A stretch of DNA of 64,000 nt from Rhizobium sp. Q54 (GTDB lineage Bacteria; Pseudomonadota; Alphaproteobacteria; UBA828): assembly GCA_945892755.1 (NCBI GenBank), contig CAMDDO010000003.1, forward strand, positions 60,439-124,438, read 5' to 3'. Numbering within the stretch: the stretch's first letter is position 1; every line of letters begins with the position of its first letter. Shown here piece after piece: positions 1-7,338 of this stretch. Made by a program: the position numbers and the translations under genes. The notes under the pieces were generated by a model. It ran no database searches, was not told the origin of the DNA, and saw nothing but the letters and a program-made list of their open reading frames with translations.

Positions 1-7
1 TGCCTCG

Positions 8-580
8 ATGAAAAGACGCGCGCTCGGAATCCTCGCGGCGTCCTTGGCCCTGAGTGTGGTCTTGGTCGGCGGCATCGCATGGTGGGGCGTCGAGCGCCGT
101 ATCTTGACGGCTGAACATGAGCCGCGCGCCATTGCCATGGCGCTAACCACGCGTGTCGCCCTCGAGTTCGAGGGCGACCCACCCTTGTCCCACTATTATG
201 GCGCGCTCTCTTCGACCAAGCAGCCGGCGTGGTTGCGCCTGCCCGTCGGCTTGGTCGAAACGTTGATACGGCCGGGTCATTGCGACTCGATGGCGCGCGG
301 CTTGGTCTTTGCCCTGAAAGCGAACGGCATCGAGGCGCGCCAACTTGATCTGTTCGCGCGCACCTTCACGCATAGCATCGTCGTCGCGTTTCCAGACGGA
401 GAGCCCCTGCTGCTCGACCCCTATCAACGCTATGTCGCGGTGTTTGAAAGCGGCGGCTTGTCGGAATGGGCCGAGGGAACGGCGCGCCTCGCCATATCGC
501 CACTGCCCGGCGCGCCGCCGAGCCCACAAATCACCAGCCATCTGGCGCGCGACGAGCCGGTGACGACGATTTCGCCATGA
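8..580 (+). CDS. Membrane-anchored transglutaminase-like protein, N-terminal part before an in-frame TGA
   Basis: The 190-residue product has an N-terminal hydrophobic segment (about residues 8-27) followed by a transglutaminase/cysteine-protease-like core. A plausible catalytic triad is visible: Cys92 in GHCDSMARGL, His122 in THSIVV and Asp137 in LLDPYQRY. The protein is probably anchored in the inner membrane and faces the periplasm. The reading frame ends at TGA 578-580, but the same frame stays open to a TAG at 1007-1009 with coding-like composition, so the intact gene was probably about 333 residues. The triad lies before the stop, so a truncated product could keep the enzyme core. The substrate is unknown. 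The start at ATG 8 precedes a positively charged MKRR n-region, as expected for a signal anchor. Confidence 0.6.
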   Translation: MKRRALGILAASLALSVVLVGGIAWWGVERRILTAEHEPRAIAMALTTRVALEFEGDPPLSHYYGALSSTKQPAWLRLPVGLVETLIRPGHCDSMARGLVFALKANGIEARQLDLFARTFTHSIVVAFPDGEPLLLDPYQRYVAVFESGGLSEWAEGTARLAISPLPGAPPSPQITSHLARDEPVTTISP

Positions 581-1009
581 GAAGCTGGCACGATCCCCGG
601 CGTCGTCGACGCCCGCCTGATCGAAGCTAATACGCTGATTCTTGGGGCGCGGGACGGCCGGTCGGACGACGTCTTCGCCGCCGCGGCTGAACGCCGCCTC
701 GGTACGGCTTTCGATTTTTTCGGCCCGAAATACGGCTCGGGGCGTGATCAGATCATCACGGTGGAACACCTCGCCACCGGACAAAGCGCGAGCTTGCGTT
801 TCGAGATGACGGGCAACGTGCCGTCGGCGTCCGACGTCGCCATGTTCTCCGGCGACCATTGCCGCATTGACGATAGCGGCGGCCTCTTCTGCCAACCGAG
901 CGAGACGCGGCCCGATGGAAGCGCGATCTTCCGCTTTGATAGTGCAACGCTCGGTCGAAGCTACGCCGTCGACCGCGTGGCGCTGGAGATCACGCCCGTC
1001 GGCGAATAG
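581..1009 (+). pseudogene. C-terminal continuation of the transglutaminase-like gene after the in-frame stop
   Basis: Directly after the TGA at 578-580 the same frame runs open for 142 codons to TAG 1007-1009. It reads EAGTIPGVVDARLIEANT and continues as a soluble domain with regular polar/hydrophobic alternation, perhaps a beta-sandwich. No good start codon with a ribosome site lies just after the stop; the first in-frame GTG is at 761, well inside the domain. A TGG-to-TGA change would join the halves as SPWEAG. This therefore looks like the detached second half of one gene, produced by a nonsense mutation or a sequencing error. TGA is used as an ordinary stop throughout the window, so recoding is unlikely. 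Confidence 0.55.
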
Positions 1010-1014
1010 GTCGT

Positions 1015-1872
1015 TCAACTTGAAATCGCGCGCGCCGCTTTCGACCCACCCGATAGACGCACCGGTCGATCATGCGTGAGCGCCGGAATGCGCGCGCGCG
1101 CTTCGCTCACCTTGGATAAATCGAGATCGGCAACAATGACGCCCTCTTCGCCGCCGCCATCGGCGAGCACGCGGCCCCAGGGATCGACAATCAATGAATG
1201 GCCGAAGGTGCGCCGGTTGCCCGAATGGCTGCCGCATTGCGCCGGCGCGACGACGTAGCAGCCGGTCTCGATCGCCCGCGCCCGCAACAGCACATGCCAA
1301 TGCGCCTCGCCGGTGATCTGGGTGAACGCGGCCGGAACGGTAAGAATTTCCGCGCCGGCCTGGGCCAGCAGGCGATAGAGATAGGCAAAGCGCACATCGT
1401 AGCAGACCGTGAGCCCGAGCCTGCCGAATGGCGTTTCCGCGAGCACGGCATCGACGCCCGGCTCGAAACTCGCCGATTCCTTGTAGGTCGCGCCGTCGGA
1501 CAGTTCGACGTCGAACATGTGGATCTTGTCATAGCTCGCGACCATCGCGCCGCGCTCGTCGAACAGCACCGAGCGGTTGTGCAGCCGTCCACCCTGCGCC
1601 CGCGCCGCGTGAGACCCGAGCAAGAGATAGACGCCGAGCTCGCGCGCCAGAGCGGCGAAGTGGTGGACCGCCTTGTGACTCGCGGTCGGCTCGGCCTGCG
1701 CCCGACCGACCTCGCTCCGATGCTCCATCAGCGGCGTATTCTCGGGCGTCGCGATGAAGCGCGCGCCCTTGGCGTGGGCCTCGCGCACCAAGGCCTCGGC
1801 CCGCGCGAGATTGGCCGCCATGTCCTGCCCGCCATTGAGCTGGATGCAGCCGACGCGCACCGCCGCGCTCAT
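1015..1872 (-). CDS. Carbon-nitrogen hydrolase (nitrilase superfamily, Nit-like amidase)
   Basis: The 285-residue cytoplasmic enzyme carries the nitrilase-superfamily Glu-Lys-Cys triad: Glu44 in ATPENT, Lys116 in SYDKIHMFD and Cys157 in LTVCYDVRF. The LTVCYDVRFAYLYR context matches the Nit branch, whose members hydrolyse deaminated glutathione. Its start overlaps the stop of the upstream glutaredoxin gene by four bases, so the two are co-transcribed, and a glutathione-linked repair role fits that pairing. The length is normal for Nit1/Nit2-type amidases. The family is clear; the substrate is inferred from sub-family and context. Confidence 0.9.
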   Translation of the reverse strand: MSAAVRVGCIQLNGGQDMAANLARAEALVREAHAKGARFIATPENTPLMEHRSEVGRAQAEPTASHKAVHHFAALARELGVYLLLGSHAARAQGGRLHNRSVLFDERGAMVASYDKIHMFDVELSDGATYKESASFEPGVDAVLAETPFGRLGLTVCYDVRFAYLYRLLAQAGAEILTVPAAFTQITGEAHWHVLLRARAIETGCYVVAPAQCGSHSGNRRTFGHSLIVDPWGRVLADGGGEEGVIVADLDLSKVSEARARIPALTHDRPVRLSGGSKAARAISS

Positions 1873-2132
1873 GCCGCGCGCCCCAGCTTCGCGTCCAGCT
1901 CACCGCTCGCTTCGAGCGCGGCCAGCTCGTCGGACCCGCCGATCGCCTCGCCATCGATGAAAATCTGCGGCACGGTGCGCCGACCGCCCGAGCGGTGCCG
2001 CGCCTCGTCCCTCAGCTCGGGGCTACTGGTTGTGTCGAATTCCTGGTAGGCGACGTCCTTTTCGTCCAGGAGCTGCTTGGCGCGATGGCAGTAGCCGCAC
2101 CACATTTTGGTATAGATCTCGACTTTGGGCAC
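1869..2132 (-). CDS. grxC: Glutaredoxin 3
   Basis: This 87-residue dithiol glutaredoxin has the active-site motif CGYC near the N-terminus (KMWCGYCHRAK). It also has the TVPQIFIDG cis-proline segment and the GGSDELAAL glutathione-binding turn. It reduces protein and glutathione mixed disulfides in the cytoplasm with glutathione as donor. The size is typical of bacterial Grx3. It sits between a ComF-family gene and the Nit-like amidase on the same strand, an arrangement familiar from Alphaproteobacteria. Confidence 0.95.
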   Translation of the reverse strand: MPKVEIYTKMWCGYCHRAKQLLDEKDVAYQEFDTTSSPELRDEARHRSGGRRTVPQIFIDGEAIGGSDELAALEASGELDAKLGRAA

Positions 2133-2170
2133 GAACCCTCTCTCGCGGCATGGCTGCCGACGCGTGGTGA

Positions 2171-2932
2171 TTACTCAGAGTGTCGGTCGCGGCGGGCCAA
2201 GGTCAAGACATCGACCGCTTTGGCACCCGCTTTCAGCAAGGCTTCGGTGCAGGCATTGGCGGTCGAGCCGGTGGTCAGAACGTCGTCGATCAACAGCATG
2301 CGCCGCCCCGCGATCTGAGGTCGCACCCGCGCGGGGACCGCGAATGCGCCCTTCACATTGCGCCGGCGTTCCGCCGCTGGCAGGGAGGCTTGCGAGGGCG
2401 TCGCGCGCTGGCGCACCAGCGCTGAAGGCGACCAACGTTTGCCGGTGCGGCGCGCCAGCGCGTGAGCCATCAGCGCCGATTGATTGAAGCGGCGCGCGAA
2501 AAGCCGCCAACGATGCAGCGGCACCGACACGAGAAGGTCGGCATCCGCGATCAATTCGGCGCCGGCGCGTTCCAGCCAGGTCGCGAACGCCGGCACGCAA
2601 TAGGTGCGGTCGGCCATCTTGAAGCCGAGCACGAGCGAGCGTCCGACGCCTTCATAACCGAAGGCCGCGCGGGCGCGGTCATAGGCGGGTGGGCTTTGCA
2701 GGCAGACCCCGCACAGCGTGCCATTCGGCGTATCGAGCTCGAAGGGCGCGCCGCAGCGCGCGCATTGCGGCGCGCCTATCAAGCGAAGCCCGCCCCAGCA
2801 CCTAGCACAAAGCTGCCCCGGTCGCTCGACCGGCGCCGCACAGGCCAGGCATTGCGGCGGCAGGAAGGCATCGAGCACTAGTCGCGTCGCCTGCCGCGCC
2901 ATCGCCATTGCCATGGAGCCCGTCTGGGTCAT
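2171..2932 (-). CDS. ComF family protein (double zinc finger plus phosphoribosyltransferase fold)
   Basis: The N-terminal part has four-cysteine zinc-finger modules (CLACAAP..CARC and CARCGAPF..CGVC). The C-terminal half is a type I phosphoribosyltransferase domain with the PRPP-binding motif LLIDDVLTTGSTAN. Of 253 residues, this matches the usual ComF/GntX length. In naturally competent bacteria ComF takes part in DNA uptake and processing; in other proteobacteria the role is unclear, and no other competence gene is visible here. It is divergent from the methyltransferase at 2990 and upstream of grxC. Confidence 0.88.
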   Translation of the reverse strand: MTQTGSMAMAMARQATRLVLDAFLPPQCLACAAPVERPGQLCARCWGGLRLIGAPQCARCGAPFELDTPNGTLCGVCLQSPPAYDRARAAFGYEGVGRSLVLGFKMADRTYCVPAFATWLERAGAELIADADLLVSVPLHRWRLFARRFNQSALMAHALARRTGKRWSPSALVRQRATPSQASLPAAERRRNVKGAFAVPARVRPQIAGRRMLLIDDVLTTGSTANACTEALLKAGAKAVDVLTLARRDRHSE

Positions 2933-2989
2933 CGCATGTTATCTTAGAGCATATTCTGACCAAGTTGACTCAGTCGCGCCGGAGAAATC

Positions 2990-3928
2990 TTGCCCCGCCG
3001 CGCCGCCATGCGATATTGGACCATGACGCAACGCGGCGATGACGCCCTGGTGTTCGACCGGCCGCTCGTGCGCGCGCACCGCGACCGCGCCGCGGCGCAC
3101 TACGCCGCGCATGACTTCCTGCACCGTGAAGTCGCCGAGCGCGTGCTCGAGCGGCTCGACGAGATCAAGCGCCGCTTTCCGCTCGCGCTCGATCTTGGCT
3201 GCCGCACCGGCCTCATCCGTCCCATGCTGAACCGGCGCGGCGGCATCGAAGCCCTGATCGAATGCGACCTCTCTCCCGCGATGGTGGCGCGTGCGACCGG
3301 GCCGCTTCGCCTGGTCGGCGACGAAGAGCGCTTGCCCTTTCGCGCGGCCAGCCTCGACTTGGTGATCAGCGTGCTCGGCTTGCACTGGGTCAATGATCTA
3401 CCCGGCGCGCTGATCCAGATTCGACGCGCGCTCAAACCCGACGGATTGTTCCTTGGCGCCTTCTTCGGCGGCGAGACCCTCCACGAATTGCGCGCGGCTT
3501 GGCTCCATGCCGAACTCGAACGCAGCGGCGGCGCCTCGCCCCGCGTCGCGCCAACCGCCGCGGTCGAGGACATGGCCGGATTGATGCTGCGCGCGGGCTT
3601 CGCGCTGCCCGTGGTCGACACCGACCGCATCACGGTGACCTATAAGGAGCCGCTTGCGTTGATGCGCGAGCTGCGCTTCATGGGCGAGGCCAATGCCTGC
3701 CGGGCGCGGCGCTCGCGCTTCACCGGTCGTGCCACCCTGTTCGCCGCCGCGACCGCCTATCGCTCGCTTTTCGCCAGCGCCGAGAGCCGGATCCCGGCGA
3801 GCTTTCAGACAATCTATTTGACCGGCTGGTGCCCGCACCCCTCGCAACAACAACCGTCCAAGCGGGGCAGCGGTCAGATCAGCTTGGCGCAAGTGCTGCG
3901 CGAGGACGACGGCCCGCCTATTCCGTGA
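2990..3928 (+). CDS. BioC/NDUFAF5-like SAM-dependent methyltransferase
   Basis: A class I Rossmann methyltransferase of up to 312 residues. Motif I reads ALDLGCRTGLI, with Arg where Gly is more common, followed by IECDLSPAMVARA and LDLVISVLGLHWVNDLPGAL. The layout matches the alphaproteobacterial relatives of mitochondrial NDUFAF5 and of BioC. NDUFAF5 modifies an arginine of a complex I subunit; the bacterial substrate is unproven. The first ATG is at 2990, but ATG 3008 or 3023 gives an N-terminus closer to family norms (MTQRGDDALVFDR). It is divergent from comF. Confidence 0.8.
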   Translation: MPRRAAMRYWTMTQRGDDALVFDRPLVRAHRDRAAAHYAAHDFLHREVAERVLERLDEIKRRFPLALDLGCRTGLIRPMLNRRGGIEALIECDLSPAMVARATGPLRLVGDEERLPFRAASLDLVISVLGLHWVNDLPGALIQIRRALKPDGLFLGAFFGGETLHELRAAWLHAELERSGGASPRVAPTAAVEDMAGLMLRAGFALPVVDTDRITVTYKEPLALMRELRFMGEANACRARRSRFTGRATLFAAATAYRSLFASAESRIPASFQTIYLTGWCPHPSQQQPSKRGSGQISLAQVLREDDGPPIP

Positions 3929-4373
3929 ACACGGGCGGGCTGCTCGGCCGGCTCAGGATATAGGCGCCGACCACGGTGTTGATCAGCCCGACGATGGTCG
4001 GCAGCGGCCAGCCCGCATCGACCACCGGAGTCAGCCACGCCTCGGCCGCGAGGGCCGAGGATTGCGGCAGCACCACGCCGACAACGATCACGCTGGCGAT
4101 CAGGCCGATCAACGCGCCGGCCTTGGCGTGCAGCGGGATCACCTTGTGATCGCGCCAATTCCGGATCAATGGGCCGAGCCAGCGATTGCCGACCAGCCAG
4201 TCATGGGCCCGCGTCGAGCCGCGCGAGAAGCACCACGCCGCGAGCACGAAGAAAGGCACGCCGGGAACCAACGGCATGACGAGACCGAAAATGCCGACCG
4301 TCACCGCCATCCAGCCCGCCAGCAAATAGCCGAGCTTGACGAAATTCAGATTCGGGAGAGCCAAGGAAAACAT
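3918..4373 (-). CDS. DUF454 (YbaN) family inner-membrane protein
   Basis: A 151-residue protein starting at ATG 4373. A first membrane segment, LGYLLAGWMAVTVGIFGLVM, is followed by PLVPGVPFFVLAAWCFSRGS, the hallmark of the YbaN/DUF454 family. Two more hydrophobic stretches lie near the C-terminus. The family is widespread and small, and its biochemical function is not established. An upstream extension to 4427 is open but adds a basic tail without family support. It lies downstream of argJ and mutT on the same strand and is convergent with the methyltransferase, overlapping it by 11 bases. Confidence 0.85.
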   Translation of the reverse strand: MFSLALPNLNFVKLGYLLAGWMAVTVGIFGLVMPLVPGVPFFVLAAWCFSRGSTRAHDWLVGNRWLGPLIRNWRDHKVIPLHAKAGALIGLIASVIVVGVVLPQSSALAAEAWLTPVVDAGWPLPTIVGLINTVVGAYILSRPSSPPVFTE

Positions 4374-4481
4374 GGAGAACCGCCGCTTTCTGTGTACGCG
4401 GCCAACATGCCGGCGGCGCGTTAACACGGTGTAAAGCCGGGTAGTTAACGCGGCCAGGCCAGCGAAATTCGATGTTTCCCT

Positions 4482-4931
4482 TCAGAGCAACTCGCGCAAC
4501 GCGGCGATCAGCGGTTTATCCGCCGGCGGCATCGGTGTTTCGTCGAGCGCGGCGGGCCTGACCCACTTCAGGCGCTGGCCTTCCAGCGGCCGCGCAATGC
4601 CCTTCCACACCCGGCAGACATAGAGCGGCATCAGCAGATGAAAGCCGTCATAGGCATGAGAGGCGAAGCTGAGCGGCGCGAGGCACGATTCGTGCACGTC
4701 GATGTCGAGCTCTTCCTTGAGCTCGCGGATCAGGGCGGCCTCGGGCGATTCAGCCGGGCCGACCTTGCCGCCCGGGAATTCCCAGAGGCCCGCCATCGAC
4801 TTGCCGGTGGGGCGCTCGGCGATCAGCACGCGCCCGTCGGGATCGATCAGCGCGACCGCGACGACGAGCACGAGCGGCGCGCCCGCCTCGCCCTCAGGAC
4901 CGGTAGTCGGCGTTGATGTCGATGTAGGCAT
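4482..4931 (-). CDS. mutT: 8-oxo-dGTP diphosphatase, MutT-type Nudix hydrolase
   Basis: This 149-residue protein has a Nudix box beginning GGKVGPAESPEAALIRELKEE, which supplies the metal-binding REXXEE glutamates. The box ends in LDI where the consensus has a glycine (LGI). The upstream WEFPGGK and downstream SFASHAYDGFHLLMPLYVCRVWKG follow MutT. The enzyme removes oxidised dGTP from the nucleotide pool. Its 5' end overlaps the 3' end of argJ by 38 bases, so the two form a transcription unit, a common alphaproteobacterial linkage. Confidence 0.9.
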   Translation of the reverse strand: MPTSTSTPTTGPEGEAGAPLVLVVAVALIDPDGRVLIAERPTGKSMAGLWEFPGGKVGPAESPEAALIRELKEELDIDVHESCLAPLSFASHAYDGFHLLMPLYVCRVWKGIARPLEGQRLKWVRPAALDETPMPPADKPLIAALRELL

Positions 4932-6147
4932 GGGTGAGGTCGCAGGTCCACACGGTGGCGGCGCCGCGACCGAGCCCGAGGTCGATCTCGATCACGATCT
5001 CCTGGCCCTTCATGTGCCGCGCGGTCGCCGCCTCGTCATAGGCGGCGGCGCGCGCGCCCTTCTCGGCGACCAACAGGCCCCCGATGCGGATGCCGAGCTT
5101 GGCCTGATCCAGGGGTTCGCCCGCCTTGCCGAGCGCCGCGACGATACGGCCCCAATTCGGGTCCTGCCCGGCGATCGCGGTCTTGACCAAAGGCGAGTTG
5201 GCGACCGCAAAGGCCAGCCGCTTGGCGGACTTGGGCGAGCGCGCGCCGCCGAGCTTGATCGTGACGAATTTGGTCGCGCCTTCGCCGTCGCGCACGACCA
5301 ATTGGGCGAGCTCGCGCATGACCGCGTCGAGGGCTTCCTTAAAGCCGCGCAGCTTTGGATCGGCGGTGCGCTCGATCTCTGGCTGCGTCGCGCCGACCGC
5401 GCCGGTCGCGAACAAAAGGCAGGTATCGCTCGTCGAGGTATCGCTGTCGACCGTGATGCAATTGAAGGTGCGATCGGCGGCACGACCCAGGAGCGCCTGA
5501 AGCACCGGCCCCGGCAGGCGCGCGTCGGTGAATAGGAAGGCGAGCATGGTGCCCATATTGGGCTCGATCATTCCGGCGCCCTTGCAAAAACCGGCGATGG
5601 TGATTTCAGCGTCGCCAATCCGGGTACGCCGGAGCGCGCCCTTGGCGAACGTGTCGGTGGTCATGATGGCGCGCGCCGCGCGTTCGAGCGCATCCGGCGC
5701 CAGCGCCGCCTCGATCGCCGGCAGCGCGTTGATGATGCGATCCTCGGGCAGCGGCTCGCCGATCACGCCGGTCGACGCGACGTAGATCTGATTCGGCGCG
5801 ACACCGAGTAGTTTGGCCACCGCCGCCGTCGTGCGTTCGACCGAGCGTTCGCCAACCTTGCCGGTAAAGGCATTGGCGTTGCCGGCATTGACGATGAGGC
5901 CGCGCGCGCCCTTGCCGCTGGCAAGGCCAGCGCGGCACCAGGCGACCGGGGCCGAGGCGGTCTTCGAGCGGGTCAGCACGCCCGCGACCGTGGTGCCCGG
6001 TGCGAAGGCCGCGAGGATCACGTCGTCGCGACCCTTGTAGCGCACGCCGGCCGCGCCGGCGGCCAGATGAACGCCGGCGATCGGCGGCAACGCGGGGAAG
6101 CCCTGCGCGGGCGCGAGCGGCGAGACGGCGGTGACGGCCTTGCCCAT
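4894..6147 (-). CDS. argJ: Bifunctional ornithine acetyltransferase / N-acetylglutamate synthase
   Basis: ArgJ transfers acetyl from N-acetylornithine to glutamate and can also make N-acetylglutamate from acetyl-CoA, giving the cyclic arginine pathway. The 417-residue proenzyme shows the autocleavage site at Gly199-Thr200 in EPNMGTMLAF, which leaves Thr200 as the N-terminal nucleophile of the beta chain. The KGAGMIEPNMG block and SDTSTSDTCL segment are characteristic. The C-terminus ends in AYIDINADYRS, as in intact family members. It is followed by mutT with an overlap and preceded by the parvulin gene on the same strand. Confidence 0.96.
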   Translation of the reverse strand: MGKAVTAVSPLAPAQGFPALPPIAGVHLAAGAAGVRYKGRDDVILAAFAPGTTVAGVLTRSKTASAPVAWCRAGLASGKGARGLIVNAGNANAFTGKVGERSVERTTAAVAKLLGVAPNQIYVASTGVIGEPLPEDRIINALPAIEAALAPDALERAARAIMTTDTFAKGALRRTRIGDAEITIAGFCKGAGMIEPNMGTMLAFLFTDARLPGPVLQALLGRAADRTFNCITVDSDTSTSDTCLLFATGAVGATQPEIERTADPKLRGFKEALDAVMRELAQLVVRDGEGATKFVTIKLGGARSPKSAKRLAFAVANSPLVKTAIAGQDPNWGRIVAALGKAGEPLDQAKLGIRIGGLLVAEKGARAAAYDEAATARHMKGQEIVIEIDLGLGRGAATVWTCDLTHAYIDINADYRS

Positions 6148-6155
6148 GACCGTGG

Positions 6156-7130
6156 CTACTCCGCCTTGTTCTCACCGCCACTGTCGGCGGGCGCTGCGGC
6201 GGGCGCGGCATTGTCCGTGTCTTCCGTCGCGGGTGGCGCTGGCCGCTTGGGCAGTCCGAGCACGACATAAGGATCGAGCTTGCTGACCTCGATCGTCTTG
6301 CCGGCGCGCACCGCCTTGGCGGCGCGATCGACCAGCTCGGCGGTCAATTCGTCGCGCAGTTGTGGCACGACATCCTCAAATTTGGGCGGCGGCGCGGCGC
6401 GGCGATCGTCGACCATGATCAGGTGCCAGCCGAATTGCGACTGCACCGGGGCGGAGATCTTGCCGACCTCGGTGGCGAATGCAACCTCGGCGAACTCGGG
6501 CACCATCTTGGCCTTCTTGAAATAGCCGAGATCGCCGCCGTTCTTTGCACTGGTCTCGTCGATCGATTTCGCCTTGGCGAGCGCCTCGAAATTACCGCCC
6601 TTGGCGAGCTCCTCGGCGACCGCTTTTACCTCCGCCTCGGTCTTGACCAAGATGTGATGCGCGCGCACTTCGTCTTCGGGAACTTCGGCCTTCAGCATCG
6701 CCTCGTAGCGCTGCTTGACGACCTCAGGCGTGATCTCGGAATCGGCCCGCTTCTTGAGGTAGGCCTGATGCAGCAACCGCTCGCGATAGAACCCGACTTG
6801 GCGCTCGATCTGAGCCGCATCGATGCCTTCGGCGCGCGCGGCGTCGGCCATGAGCCGAACGTCAACCATCTGATTGATGACGGTCTCGAAGAGGAATTCG
6901 GCCGGAAGATAGTAATATTGCTGCGGCAGGAGTTGGAACGCGACGCGCACCTCACCGGCGGTTATCGACCTGCCATCGACTGTCGCGACAACCGCATCGG
7001 CCGGCAGAGCCTCGACCGGAGCGGGTGCGTCCTGGCCGCTCGCCACCGAAAGGCCGGCACCGGCCAGAACGCACGCGAAACCAGCGGCGATGCCACGCCG
7101 GGCGATCGACCGGAAACAACGCATGACCAT
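6156..7130 (-). CDS. Periplasmic parvulin-type peptidylprolyl cis-trans isomerase
   Basis: A 324-residue protein starting at ATG 7130, preceded by an AGGA ribosome site. A signal peptide (MVMRCFRSIARRG then a hydrophobic stretch ending near ASGQDA) is followed by a SurA/PrsA-like helical region and a parvulin domain (about residues 150-245: HHILVKTEAEV, GGDLGYFKKAKMVPEFAEVAF, PVQSQFGWHLIMVDD). The C-terminus is alanine/proline-rich and low in complexity. It probably helps fold exported or outer-membrane proteins. It is divergent from secA with about 200 bp between, which fits a secretion-related pairing. Confidence 0.88.
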   Translation of the reverse strand: MVMRCFRSIARRGIAAGFACVLAGAGLSVASGQDAPAPVEALPADAVVATVDGRSITAGEVRVAFQLLPQQYYYLPAEFLFETVINQMVDVRLMADAARAEGIDAAQIERQVGFYRERLLHQAYLKKRADSEITPEVVKQRYEAMLKAEVPEDEVRAHHILVKTEAEVKAVAEELAKGGNFEALAKAKSIDETSAKNGGDLGYFKKAKMVPEFAEVAFATEVGKISAPVQSQFGWHLIMVDDRRAAPPPKFEDVVPQLRDELTAELVDRAAKAVRAGKTIEVSKLDPYVVLGLPKRPAPPATEDTDNAAPAAAPADSGGENKAE

Positions 7131-7250
7131 GTCCTTTCCTGGAAACCAACGGGCTCCGCGGCGCCCTTCGCCGGGCATTCTGCACAACGGAATGCACATC
7201 ACAAGGGCGCCGGACGGGCCCAGCTCGGCGCCCGCATTCGCCCCACCACG

Positions 7251-7279
7251 TTGACACCCTAGGGGCGGTCGCTTATCTC
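7251..7279 (+). promoter_or_regulatory. Putative housekeeping promoter of secA
   Basis: A perfect -35 box TTGACA (7251-7256) and a -10 box TATCTC (7274-7279) are separated by 17 bp, about 60 bp upstream of the secA ATG. The spacing and the -35 match are good for a sigma70-type promoter. No regulator site is obvious in the leader. Confidence 0.55.
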
Positions 7280-7338
7280 TCACCCCGACACCTGACGCGC
7301 ATTTCCCCTTTCGCCCGCCAGATCATCGAGGCTGTCCC

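Noticed and set aside
143..1018. 291-codon minus-strand frame across the broken transglutaminase-like gene
   Set aside because: Its translation lacks motifs and the plus-strand frame shows a convincing catalytic triad; treated as an antisense shadow.
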